Of a DNA stretch of 34,306 bases, positions 1-7,922 are shown one piece after another. The first letter of the stretch is position 1. The number at the start of each line of letters is the position of its first letter. Below the pieces are notes generated by a model, which did not search any database, was not told the origin of the DNA, and saw only the letters and a list, made by a program, of their open reading frames with translations. This stretch comes from Actinomycetes bacterium (GTDB lineage: Bacteria; Actinomycetota; Acidimicrobiia; Acidimicrobiales; Acidimicrobiaceae). The stretch is taken from contig JAJZXI010000005.1 of the NCBI GenBank assembly GCA_021806545.1, positions 6,408 through 40,713 on the forward strand. Direction: 5' to 3'. The position numbers and the translations under genes are program-made.

Positions 1-36
1 CTGTCCTCGGGGAACCACTCTGTCCTCGGGGAACCA
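1..36. repeat. Two tandem copies of a 17-base sequence at the window edge
   Basis: The 17-base sequence CTGTCCTCGGGGAACCA occurs at 1-17 and, identically, at 20-36, with two bases between copies (period 19). It lies downstream of recA in non-coding DNA and may continue to the left of the window. The two-base spacing is far too short for a CRISPR spacer. It could be a minisatellite or a protein binding array; nothing visible decides. Bases 37-116 hold no gene, only an imperfect inverted repeat (61-102). Confidence 0.7.
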
Positions 37-116
37 GGAGTCCTCATCCACAGGCCGGAAAGGGGCTGGTCGCCGATCGGCGCCGACGATCCAAACACCC
101 CTGCTCGATCGCGCCG

Positions 117-1169
117 CTAGTTCGATGTCTCGGAGAATGTCTCCTCATCTTCAGCCGGCAGCATCCCGTGTGTCAAACCATCCACCACCGCGCCGCTTAC
201 CTTGTCTCGAATCTTCTGATCAAGCTCGGCCATCAACTGCGGATTCGCAGCGAGAAATGTCTTGACGTTCTCCCGCCCCTGGCCGAGCTGCTCACCCTCG
301 TAGGTATACCATGACCCCGACTTCTTGATCAGGGCAAGCTCCACTCCCACGTCAAGGATGGACCCCTCGCGAGAGATTCCTTGTCCGTACATGATATCGA
401 ACTCCGCCTGGCGGAAAGGTGGTGCGCACTTGTTCTTCACTACCTTGACCCTGGTGCGCGATCCCACCATCTCGGTGCCATCCTTGATGACTTCGACCTT
501 GCGAATATCGAGACGAACGGAGGAGTAGAACTTGAGAGCACGCCCACCTGGGGTCACCTCCGGAGAGCCATACATCACGCCAATCTTCTCCCGTAGCTGG
601 TTGATGAAAATGGCAAGCGTGTTGGTATGATTCAAATTCGCCGTCAACCGACGCATCGCCTGCGACATCAAGCGAGCCTGGAGCCCCACATGAGCATCTC
701 CGATGTCGCCCTCGATCTCCGCACGCGGTGTCAGCGCCGCGACCGAGTCGATCACGACGACATCGATGGATCCCGACCTGATAAGGACATCACAGATCTC
801 AAGCGCCTGCTCGCCATAGTCTGGCTGTGAGATCAGTAGGGCATCGATATCCACGCCGATCGCCTGCGCGTAAACCGGATCAAGAGCGTGCTCGGCGTCG
901 ATGTAAGCGCAGTTGCCTCCAATGCGCTGTGCCTCAGCCACCACGTGCAACGCAAGCGTGGACTTGCCCGAGCTCTCAGGTCCAAAGACCTCAACGACAC
1001 GACCACGCGGCAGACCACCGACGCCCAGTGCCAGGTCGAGCGCCATAGCTCCCGTGGAGACCGATTCGATCGCCATCTGCGGGGCCTCGCCCATACGCAT
1101 AATCGAACCCTTGCCGAACTGCTTCTCGATCTGGGCGATCGCTATATCCAGTGCCTTATCTCGTTCCAT
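117..1169 (-). CDS. recA: Recombinase RecA
   Basis: RecA polymerises on single-stranded DNA in the cytoplasm, drives homologous strand exchange and stimulates LexA self-cleavage. The 350-residue length is normal for the family. Visible motifs are Walker [10 protein letters not shown] (residues 63-71), Walker [11 protein letters not shown] (137-146) and the DNA-binding loop region from [10 protein letters not shown] to [10 protein letters not shown] (188-217). The C-terminus is acidic (AEDEETFSE), as in most RecA proteins, where it moderates activity. The ATG start is preceded by GAGGAGG four bases upstream. cinA lies upstream, a classic cinA-recA pairing, but a 269-base gap with its own promoter separates them, so recA is probably transcribed alone as well as by read-through. 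The usual downstream partner recX is not in the 116 bases before the window ends. Confidence 0.99.
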   Translation of the reverse strand: MERDKALDIAIAQIEKQFGKGSIMRMGEAPQMAIESVSTGAMALDLALGVGGLPRGRVVEVFGPESSGKSTLALHVVAEAQRIGGNCAYIDAEHALDPVYAQAIGVDIDALLISQPDYGEQALEICDVLIRSGSIDVVVIDSVAALTPRAEIEGDIGDAHVGLQARLMSQAMRRLTANLNHTNTLAIFINQLREKIGVMYGSPEVTPGGRALKFYSSVRLDIRKVEVIKDGTEMVGSRTRVKVVKNKCAPPFRQAEFDIMYGQGISREGSILDVGVELALIKKSGSWYTYEGEQLGQGRENVKTFLAANPQLMAELDQKIRDKVSGAVVDGLTHGMLPAEDEETFSETSN

Positions 1170-1196
1170 AGTTCCTCCTCGTCAACTCATCTTCAT

Positions 1197-1219
1197 AGAC
1201 TAGATCGAACCTCTGACAA
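1197..1219 (-). promoter_or_regulatory. PafBC-type (RecA-independent DNA damage) promoter of recA
   Basis: Reading the minus strand, TTGTCAGAG (1219-1211), exactly eight bases, then TAGTCT (1202-1197). The actinobacterial RecA-NDp consensus recognised with PafBC is TTGTCRGTG-N8-TANNNT. This site matches eight of nine -35 bases, the spacing, and the -10 element. The predicted transcription start near 1190 leaves a leader of about 20 bases containing the GAGGAGG ribosome site. The match is seen directly; use by PafBC is inferred from the known motif. Confidence 0.75.
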
Positions 1220-1231
1220 TTAGTACATTTG

Positions 1232-1246
1232 ATCGTATATAACGAT
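1232..1246. repeat. Inverted repeat ATCGT-N5-ACGAT upstream of the recA promoter
   Basis: ATCGT (1232-1236) and ACGAT (1242-1246) form a perfect inverted repeat around ATATA, 12 bases upstream of the recA -35 element. It could be an operator or part of a second promoter. It does not match the actinobacterial LexA consensus (GAAC-N4-GTTC). The rest of the 1170-1438 gap contains no convincing gene. Confidence 0.3.
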
Positions 1247-1438
1247 GATCGTTCGCAGCGACAGTTGGGCCAGCGTGGTGCAGAGCACGAACGCCACGAT
1301 ATTCGTGCGTCGATCCGCCCGTAGAACGCGGCATAGCTCAGCGCCCCTCATCCATCGCAAAACTCGAGAGCACAGGCTAGCCACATCGCATCCGCCCTCA
1401 TCACCATCCGGTCGCAACGCCTGGCTCCGCGCAATCCC

Positions 1439-2692
1439 TTACCCCAGCTCGAACCCACGTGAAGAGCCGCTGAGCGTGAGGCGAGCCAGGTCCAGCGCCG
1501 TCGCAGTCGCATAGGTGCGAATTCGCTCACGATCCCCAAGAAGCTGGACACGGCGTGCCGCCGAGCGGCCATTTGCACTCATGCCGATCCAAACAACACC
1601 AGTCGGCTGTCCCTCAAGCTCGTCCGGCCCAGCCACACCCGTTGTCGAAAGACCAATATCAGCACCAACCAGCCGAGCGACACCCTCGGCCATCGCACGG
1701 GCCGCCTCAGGTGAAACCACCGAAGGCGCGACGACTCCGAGTAAATCCTCCTTGACCGAACGGGCATAACTCACCACTCCGCCGCGAAACCACGTCGAGG
1801 CACCCGGAACGCGAACCAGCTGCGAGGCGAGCATCCCGCCAGTCAGGGACTCGGCTGTCGCGATTGTCAAGGATTTGTCCAAAGCGGCACGCGCCACGAC
1901 CCCCTCGAGCGTCTCATCGTCGACACCGAAAACGTAGTCCCTGAGCACCTCTCGCGCCCGCAGCTCCTCCTCGTCGAGCAGCCCGAGCACCACCGCCGCG
2001 TCGGTAGCAGCCGCGGTAAAGCGCACCTTGACCCCTTCAATACCCGAGGCGAGAAATGCGATCGTGACTGCGGATCCCTCGAGCGCCTCAAAGCGTGGCG
2101 CCATCAGCTCGGCAAGAGTCGACTCACCCAGACCCCAGGTCCGAATCACTCGAGACTGGATCACCGTGGTGTCGCTACGTCGCGCGCGCAACTCGGCCAA
2201 GACCTCGTTGGCAAGCATGTCGTCGAGCTCGTAGGGAACCCCCGGAAGCGCAACGATAACCTTCTCGCCTACAGGGACGATCAACCCCGGTGCGGTACCC
2301 TTGCGCTGCTCGATGACGGTCGCGCCCTCGGGCACCATCGCTTGGCGATAATTATTTACCGACATCGTCCGACCCCGGGCTGCAAACAGCCCCTCGATGA
2401 CGCTGCGAACCCTGGCATCCTCCTTGAGCGGTCGCCCACTCACCTGTGCAATCGCCTCTCGGGTGATATCATCTTGAGTCGGACCCAAACCACCGCTGGT
2501 GATGACGGCATCGGCCTCGCTCAGCGCCAGTTCAAGAGCGGCGACGATGCGTTCATGGTTGTCGCCGACCTTGAGCTGCAGATGCGATGAGAAGCCATTC
2601 GCCGCGAGAACCTGACCTATCCGTGCTGAGTTGGAGTCTACGATCTGCCCGAGCAGCAACTCTGTGCCGATTGCTACTACCGCGACCTCCAA
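1439..2692 (-). CDS. cinA: CinA family protein (competence/damage-inducible; NMN deamidase domain)
   Basis: This 417-residue protein has the full two-domain CinA layout. The N-terminal half (about 4-170) is a MoaB/MogA-like molybdopterin-binding fold with GTELLLG (9-15), SGGLGPTQDD (66-75) and LPGVPYEL (149-156), linked in CinA to ADP-ribose or NMN-related pyrophosphatase activity. The C-terminal part (about 265-410) is the PncC nicotinamide mononucleotide deamidase fold with ESLTGG (281-286) and STTGVAGPD (349-357), which recycles pyridine nucleotides. The start is a TTG six bases after the pgsA stop codon, and the reading frame begins exactly where family members begin. Gene order pgsA-cinA-recA is widely conserved in Gram-positive bacteria. 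The activity of this copy is inferred from family motifs. Confidence 0.95.
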   Translation of the reverse strand: MEVAVVAIGTELLLGQIVDSNSARIGQVLAANGFSSHLQLKVGDNHERIVAALELALSEADAVITSGGLGPTQDDITREAIAQVSGRPLKEDARVRSVIEGLFAARGRTMSVNNYRQAMVPEGATVIEQRKGTAPGLIVPVGEKVIVALPGVPYELDDMLANEVLAELRARRSDTTVIQSRVIRTWGLGESTLAELMAPRFEALEGSAVTIAFLASGIEGVKVRFTAAATDAAVVLGLLDEEELRAREVLRDYVFGVDDETLEGVVARAALDKSLTIATAESLTGGMLASQLVRVPGASTWFRGGVVSYARSVKEDLLGVVAPSVVSPEAARAMAEGVARLVGADIGLSTTGVAGPDELEGQPTGVVWIGMSANGRSAARRVQLLGDRERIRTYATATALDLARLTLSGSSRGFELG

Positions 2693-2698
2693 CGCGCG

Positions 2699-3259
2699 CT
2701 ATGCCTTGATACTTTTGGAATCGAGGAAGTATTGCACCGCGCTGGCCAACGCAAGCACTACTCCGATCCATGCACCCAGGTCGACGAGGGAGCGATCGTG
2801 GCGACCTACCGAAGGGATCAACGCGAAGCCAATGACGAGAATCTGCACCAACATCTTGAGCTTCCCGGGGATGCGGGCAGGGAGGCTCCTACCTGCAGCG
2901 AGCACCTGGGTGCGATAGACCGAAACCGCCACCTCGCGCAGGCCCATAATCAAGACCGGTAGGCCATCGATTCGATGCATGATAAAAAGCGCTCCGAACG
3001 CGGCGAAGACCAGAATCTTATCAGCCAGCGGGTCGAGGAATGCACCGGAGCGCGTCACGCCCTGGCGCCGCGCGATGTAGCCGTCAGCGCTGTCGGAGAT
3101 CGCCAGCCCTGACCAGAGCCAGAACGGGACGATTGACGTCGGAGACGAGAGGACCATCACCACGAGCACCGGCGCAAAGCAGATGCGCAACACCGTAATG
3201 GCATTGGCGGGAGTGGCTATGGCGGATGGGCCATAGATGACGCGCTGAGGAGTAGACAT
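2699..3259 (-). CDS. pgsA: CDP-diacylglycerol-glycerol-3-phosphate 3-phosphatidyltransferase
   Basis: Membrane enzyme that joins CDP-diacylglycerol to glycerol-3-phosphate, the first committed step to phosphatidylglycerol and cardiolipin. The CDP-alcohol phosphotransferase signature D-x2-DG-x2-AR-x8-G-x3-D-x3-D is complete, from DSADGYIARR to GAFLDPLADK, which provides the metal-binding aspartates. Several hydrophobic segments flank it. I start at the ATG at 3259 (186 residues) because GGAG lies four bases upstream. A TTG at 3292 would add eleven residues but has no ribosome site. Its substrate is made by CdsA, encoded in this same window (28462-26711). cinA follows after six bases, so the two are probably co-transcribed. 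Confidence 0.95.
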   Translation of the reverse strand: MSTPQRVIYGPSAIATPANAITVLRICFAPVLVVMVLSSPTSIVPFWLWSGLAISDSADGYIARRQGVTRSGAFLDPLADKILVFAAFGALFIMHRIDGLPVLIMGLREVAVSVYRTQVLAAGRSLPARIPGKLKMLVQILVIGFALIPSVGRHDRSLVDLGAWIGVVLALASAVQYFLDSKSIKA

Positions 3260-3307
3260 CTCGCTCCAGTCTACCCCACAGAGCGGAGCCAATGGTGCAG
3301 GAGGGCT

Positions 3308-4180
3308 TTACTCATCGCGGGTATCGGCAACGGTGGTGAGCCCGTCGAGATCGACCGAGAGCATGCGCACCTCGTAGCCAAGTCCACTCGTCACCATCGC
3401 ATCTAACACTCGATGGTAGACCGCATCGACACCGTCGACATCGGTGAAGCCAACACAGATAGTTCCAGCGCCCGACCATGATGCCCCTCGACACCCCGCC
3501 TCGAGCAGCATCGTGAGCAGCCGTTTGGACTCAGGAAACGCCTTGGCTCTCGCCTCTTGATGCAGGTGATCTTCGAACAGAGCGGGTACGAGATCCTCGA
3601 CGTGCGCCAGAGAGGCGGCCAAGACTACCCCATGAGAGAGGTTGAACACTGCGTCATCGAACGACACCATCGCGGGCAACAGCCGGCGGGCAGCCTCGGT
3701 TGCAAGCTGCTCCGGGGGAATGATCACCACCAGTCGAAGCAGCGGATCCACCGCCAGACGGCGGATGATCGGGCCGGTTGGCCCCATCAACGCAGCGACA
3801 CCGCCACCGTAGTAGGAGGCGGCAACATTCTCCGGATGACTCTCGAAGTCCAGTGCTACCCCCAGCGGATCTGAGTGTCCCAACGCCGCTGCGACCCCGA
3901 GGGTGACGGCTGCCGATGAGCCAAGTCCGCGCGCCAGCGGGATCTCAGAGTCGATCACCAGGCCAACACGGTCGTGTCCGAGCACGTCGACGACTAGCTG
4001 GTGAATCAGGTGATTCCCATCCACGATCTCGCCGCATCCTTGACCGCGCAGCTCTACTCGAAAAGACGCCGATTCAAAGGCTCGCGCCGTGAGAAAGAGC
4101 GGGACTGCGAGCGCAAGCGTATCGAAGCCAGGCCCCAGATTCGCCGAGGAGCCTGGAACGCGCACGCTCTTGAAACCCAT
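3308..4180 (-). CDS. thrB: Homoserine kinase
   Basis: GHMP-family kinase that phosphorylates L-homoserine on the way to threonine. The N-terminal substrate strand PGSSANLGPGFDTLALAV (residues 9-26) and the ATP-binding loop PLARGLGSSAA are both clear, and 290 residues is normal for ThrB. ATG is preceded by GGGGAG with seven bases of spacing. In most actinobacteria thrB follows hom and thrC. Here it lies between a cell-wall carboxypeptidase (17 bases upstream) and pgsA, so threonine genes have been dispersed or rearranged in this lineage. Other GHMP kinases (mevalonate pathway, IspE) are less likely given the ANLGPGFD motif typical of ThrB. Confidence 0.93.
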   Translation of the reverse strand: MGFKSVRVPGSSANLGPGFDTLALAVPLFLTARAFESASFRVELRGQGCGEIVDGNHLIHQLVVDVLGHDRVGLVIDSEIPLARGLGSSAAVTLGVAAALGHSDPLGVALDFESHPENVAASYYGGGVAALMGPTGPIIRRLAVDPLLRLVVIIPPEQLATEAARRLLPAMVSFDDAVFNLSHGVVLAASLAHVEDLVPALFEDHLHQEARAKAFPESKRLLTMLLEAGCRGASWSGAGTICVGFTDVDGVDAVYHRVLDAMVTSGLGYEVRMLSVDLDGLTTVADTRDE

Positions 4181-4197
4181 AGATCAGCTCCCCTGTA

Positions 4198-5463
4198 CTA
4201 GAAGTGGGTTAACCTCCACACGATCGACGGATGTGCGACCGCGTTGGTTACCTTCAATGGGACTATCTTAAGCTGCTCTCCGACGGTCAAGGTCGCGGTA
4301 CCCACTTTGGCACCGGCAGGTAAGCCATACACCGACTTGGCAAGCGTGGGAGTAAAGGACTCCGAGAGCCCTGGCCAGCCGATCTCGGTAACGGTCTCGC
4401 CAGCCACCACCGGGTCCGGACTCGCCCCAGGCACATCCAAATAGCCGACGATCTGACCCTTTCGCAACACCGTGAGCTGTCGTGGAATCGTCTGGAGGGA
4501 CTGCGCCATCCGTTCGCCATCATGGAGGGCACCGATCAGGGGCTGGACGCCTCCAACATCGAGAATCGTCCCCAACCCAAGCAGATTCGTCTGACCCAAC
4601 TTGATCTGCGTCGCCATCGCGAAGCTGCCGGTAAGGATCGACCCCGTCTTGGCCCCAACGATGTTGTCATGGCCTAGTGCATAGTTGACGTTGTAGACCG
4701 TTCCGGCGACCGGCAGCGTTGCCTGGGGCATCGCCGCGATGTTCGCGAGGACCGGGTTGGACATGAAAAGCGCCTCGATCTTGAGCTGGTCGCGTGGGAT
4801 CGAGAGAGTCGACGGCGTCACGCCGCTCGGGTCGCCATAGTGCGTATGATGCAGTCCAAGGCTCGCGGCATAGTTGTTCATCTGCGTGACAAAACGACTG
4901 ACTGAGCCAGCGTCCCAATTCGCGAGGACCGTTGCGATGTTATCCGCAGAAGGAATCAACAACATCTCGAGTAGCTGCTCCTCTGAGAGGACTTCGCCGA
5001 CCTTGATCGCGCCGACTGAATCGTTGGCGTTCTTGTCATTGACGTAGATCTGGTAGTCCTGCGGGGTCATCGTCAGGCTCGGGCCACTCTGTCCGAGCGA
5101 CAAGGGGTGGGCCTTGAGCGTGAGCAACGCCGTGGTCATCTTGGCGACCGAGGCGATCTCAGTTTCGTGGAGGTAGCCATGCTGACCCAAAAGCCCGACG
5201 CCGAGAATCTCAGCGGCGGCCTCGGCATGTGCCGGCCATGCGACCGTCGGCGGTGTTCCAGGGATCTTCGAAGACGACGCCAACGACGCCGTGTATTTCG
5301 GACTCGGCACGCCACGGACCAGCTGCACGATTGAGACCAAACCAGCGATAAGGATCAGGATCAATACGCCGACGATAAGACGTCGTGCCAGCATCGTTGA
5401 GTTGCGTCCCGAATAGCTCCGACGACCACCCCTCGTCGATACCCATTGATCTCCGCGCGCCAT
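4198..5463 (-). CDS. D-alanyl-D-alanine carboxypeptidase (penicillin-binding protein, S11 family)
   Basis: Serine D,D-carboxypeptidase that removes the terminal D-alanine from peptidoglycan pentapeptides outside the membrane. It has a short basic cytoplasmic N-terminus, one transmembrane anchor (about residues 28-50) and then the catalytic domain. The SxxK motif is SVAK (105-108) and the KTG motif is KTG (272-274). The middle motif, normally SxN, reads SAD (172-174), with Asp in the third position. Residues from about 330 to the end resemble the beta-rich C-terminal domain of PBP5-type enzymes. Because the N-terminal segment is a long anchor without an obvious cleavage site, the protein is probably membrane-tethered. 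ATG has GGAGGAAG just upstream. The 194-base upstream gap carries a possible -10 (TATGAT, 5529-5524). Confidence 0.9.
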   Translation of the reverse strand: MARGDQWVSTRGGRRSYSGRNSTMLARRLIVGVLILILIAGLVSIVQLVRGVPSPKYTASLASSSKIPGTPPTVAWPAHAEAAAEILGVGLLGQHGYLHETEIASVAKMTTALLTLKAHPLSLGQSGPSLTMTPQDYQIYVNDKNANDSVGAIKVGEVLSEEQLLEMLLIPSADNIATVLANWDAGSVSRFVTQMNNYAASLGLHHTHYGDPSGVTPSTLSIPRDQLKIEALFMSNPVLANIAAMPQATLPVAGTVYNVNYALGHDNIVGAKTGSILTGSFAMATQIKLGQTNLLGLGTILDVGGVQPLIGALHDGERMAQSLQTIPRQLTVLRKGQIVGYLDVPGASPDPVVAGETVTEIGWPGLSESFTPTLAKSVYGLPAGAKVGTATLTVGEQLKIVPLKVTNAVAHPSIVWRLTHF

Positions 5464-5523
5464 TCACTTCCTCCATCTTGTGCTGTGTCAGTACGTGAGT
5501 TGTCCGTACCCGTCAAGGCACAC

Positions 5524-5529
5524 ATCATA
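5524..5529 (-). promoter_or_regulatory. Possible -10 element for the carboxypeptidase-thrB-pgsA-cinA group
   Basis: TATGAT on the minus strand lies 61 bases before the carboxypeptidase start, in the 194-base gap after ftsK. I see no good -35 hexamer 16-18 bases upstream, so this is only a candidate. A palindrome ACCCCGGGGT at 5616-5625 lies between it and the ftsK stop and lacks a T-run, so it is not a clear terminator. Confidence 0.25.
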
Positions 5530-5657
5530 ACCGCCTGGGCCGCCGTTTTCGTGAGAGTTCCATGAATCACCACGAAGATGATCACGACGTAGTATCGGGC
5601 ATTTGTTCGCGCTACACCCCGGGGTAATGCGGGCTCCATAGGTCGCCCGATCGACGC

Positions 5658-7922
5658 TCAGATGTCCAGCTCCTCGAGCTCCTCCGGGGTGATCAGAACC
5701 TGGCGCTGCTTGGAGCCATCGGCCGGGCCGACGATCCCCCGATCCTCCAGCAGGTCCATGAGTCGCCCGGCACGCGCAAACCCAACCTTTAAGCGTCGCT
5801 GCAGCATCGACGTAGAGCCAGCACCGGTCTCGACAATCAGCCTGGCTGCAGTACCAAAGAGTGGATCGACCTCTGCTGCAAGGTCACCCTTTGGCCGACC
5901 AGGATCCTCAACCTTGTCGAGCTCCTCGAGGTAGCTCGGCGTGCCCTGTCGTCGCCAATGACCGACCACGGCAGCTACCTCCTGCTCCGAAACCCAAGGG
6001 GCCTGCAGTCGGCGTGGCTGAGAGGACGTCGCCGTCACCATCAAGAGATCGCCCTTGCCGACCAGCTTCTCCGCTCCCAGCTGATCGAGGATGACCCTCG
6101 AATCGGTCTGCGATGCCACCGCGAAGGCGATTCGCGAAGGCACATTCGTCTTGATGACGCCGGTGATCACGTCCACCGACGGTCGTTGCGTCGCGATCAC
6201 CAGATGTACCCCGACCGCGCGGGCCTTCTGCGCAATTCGGCAGATCGAGTCCTCGACGTCTCGTGGCGCAGCCATCATGAGATCATTCAACTCATCGATG
6301 ACCACGAGGATGTAGGGTAACTCCTCAGGCGGCCCCTCGTCGGGATCGGCCGCTCCCGCTGAGAGAGCAATCAGCTCCCGATAGCCGACGATGTCACGTA
6401 CCCCCCAGTGCGCGAGAATGTCATAGCGACGCTCCATCTCTTCAACTGCCCAGTTGAGTGCGTGTGCCGCCTTCTTCGGGTCCACAACGACACTGGTAAG
6501 CAGATGTGGGAGCGCGTTGTACTGCGAGAGCTCGACTCGCTTGGGATCGACAAGGATCAGGCGCAGCTCCCTTGGGGTATTGCGGACCAGGAGGCTCGTC
6601 AACAGCGAGTTGATCAGCGACGACTTTCCCGAGCCAGTTGAGCCCGCTACCAATACATGGGGCATCGTCGCGATGTCAAAGACCGCAGCGGTGCCGGAGA
6701 TATCCCGACCAAGAGGCACATCGAGGACCTTCGTGGCCCGCTCCATCTGCGGACTCGCCAGCACATCCCCGAGGGTGACAACCTCACGCACGCGATTGGG
6801 CACCTCGACACCGATAGCGCTCTTGCCTGGGATCGGCGCCAAGATACGAACGTCGGTCGCCGCCATCGCGTAGGCGATATCCCGCTGCAGCGCGAGCACT
6901 CGAGCGACCTTGACACCCTCTGCAAGCTCGAGTTCGTACCGAGTGACGGTCGGGCCCACCGTCATGTTCGCGACGCTCACGGCAACACCATGTGAGCCGA
7001 GCGCCGTCTCGAGGATACGGCCTCGTCGCTCGAGGTCTGCCCGATCGATTTTGGCCCGACTTCCGCGCCTGAGGAGCGACGCGGGTGGCAATCGCCACTC
7101 TCCGTCCGTGCGAGAGTGCTGGGTGGTCGGTGCCACCGGCTCCTCGAGCAACGACGGCTCATCACCGGCTAAGACTTCGCCAGGCTCTGTCAGTCTCTCC
7201 TCATCGACACGGGGCACCTCTTGCGCGGGCGTCGTGCCCTTGCGTCGCGCACGCTTGGCCCGTTTGGGCTGACTCGCCTTGGTGTCGCCGGGGTCAACGC
7301 CTGACTCACCAGCCGGTTGCGCCTGCTGTCTCGGTGGTCTCGAGGCCAGATGTTCAACGATCCAGTTCATCGACTCCCGTGGACGCAACCCGACCAGACC
7401 GAGCAACGCGATGAGCGCAATGACCGACATCACGATGATGCCACCTACCGAGCCGGCCACCCTGGTAACGCCAAAGCCGACAAGATCACCCACGATTCCG
7501 CCGAACTGAGGTCCTGGCACCACGAGCTGCGACCTGCCACCCAGCGCAACTGCCCCGTCGATCGAGGCGATCGAGGCGACGAGAACGCCGGCCACGACGA
7601 GTGCGTGGCGCGGCAGACGGGCATACCTCATCATCACCGCGACACCTACCAGTGTCGCAACGACATAGAGCACCCACACCAGCTCGCCAAAAACGTCGTG
7701 ACTGAGGTCGAGGACGGCCCGTCCCAGCCCACCGAAGAGTCCGCTGTAGGCGACGGCTCCCAGAAGAACTGCTCCAACGGCCCACACAAGTCCCGTCGCC
7801 TCGCGTGACCAGTGAACCTGAGGGTTGCTGCGCGCCGACGATGGCGAGGTACGACGCCTGGTCGTCGTGGCCTTGGCTGCCTTGCGCGCCGGCGCCGACT
7901 TGCGCGGTGATGGCGTCGCCAC
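5658..7922 (-). CDS. ftsK: DNA translocase FtsK/SpoIIIE
   Basis: Septum-located hexameric ATPase that pumps chromosome DNA toward dif during division and activates XerC/XerD-type recombination there. The 754-residue protein has a basic N-terminal tail, about four transmembrane segments (45-180), a charged linker (190-280) and the motor. Walker A is GSTGSGKS (427-434) and Walker B is LVVIDEL (539-545). The C-terminal winged-helix gamma domain (about 688-754), which reads KOPS-like polarity sequences, is intact. The linker is short compared with E. coli FtsK. The GTG start directly follows the rnj TAA stop with no gap, and the ribosome site GAGGTG is inside rnj. A matching XerC is encoded at 33186-32317. 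Confidence 0.97.
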   Translation of the reverse strand: MATPSPRKSAPARKAAKATTTRRRTSPSSARSNPQVHWSREATGLVWAVGAVLLGAVAYSGLFGGLGRAVLDLSHDVFGELVWVLYVVATLVGVAVMMRYARLPRHALVVAGVLVASIASIDGAVALGGRSQLVVPGPQFGGIVGDLVGFGVTRVAGSVGGIIVMSVIALIALLGLVGLRPRESMNWIVEHLASRPPRQQAQPAGESGVDPGDTKASQPKRAKRARRKGTTPAQEVPRVDEERLTEPGEVLAGDEPSLLEEPVAPTTQHSRTDGEWRLPPASLLRRGSRAKIDRADLERRGRILETALGSHGVAVSVANMTVGPTVTRYELELAEGVKVARVLALQRDIAYAMAATDVRILAPIPGKSAIGVEVPNRVREVVTLGDVLASPQMERATKVLDVPLGRDISGTAAVFDIATMPHVLVAGSTGSGKSSLINSLLTSLLVRNTPRELRLILVDPKRVELSQYNALPHLLTSVVVDPKKAAHALNWAVEEMERRYDILAHWGVRDIVGYRELIALSAGAADPDEGPPEELPYILVVIDELNDLMMAAPRDVEDSICRIAQKARAVGVHLVIATQRPSVDVITGVIKTNVPSRIAFAVASQTDSRVILDQLGAEKLVGKGDLLMVTATSSQPRRLQAPWVSEQEVAAVVGHWRRQGTPSYLEELDKVEDPGRPKGDLAAEVDPLFGTAARLIVETGAGSTSMLQRRLKVGFARAGRLMDLLEDRGIVGPADGSKQRQVLITPEELEELDI

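Noticed and set aside
1..36. Possible CRISPR repeats
   Set aside because: The two 17-base copies are only two bases apart, leaving no spacer, and no cas gene is present.
61..102. Imperfect inverted repeat after recA as a terminator
   Set aside because: The stem has bulges and there is no T-run on the minus strand.
1232..1260. LexA box before recA
   Set aside because: GAACGATCATCGTT looks partly similar but lacks the GAAC-N4-GTTC spacing.
1220..1417. Open frame of about 65 codons upstream of recA
   Set aside because: TTG start without ribosome site, no recognisable motif, and it covers the recA upstream region.
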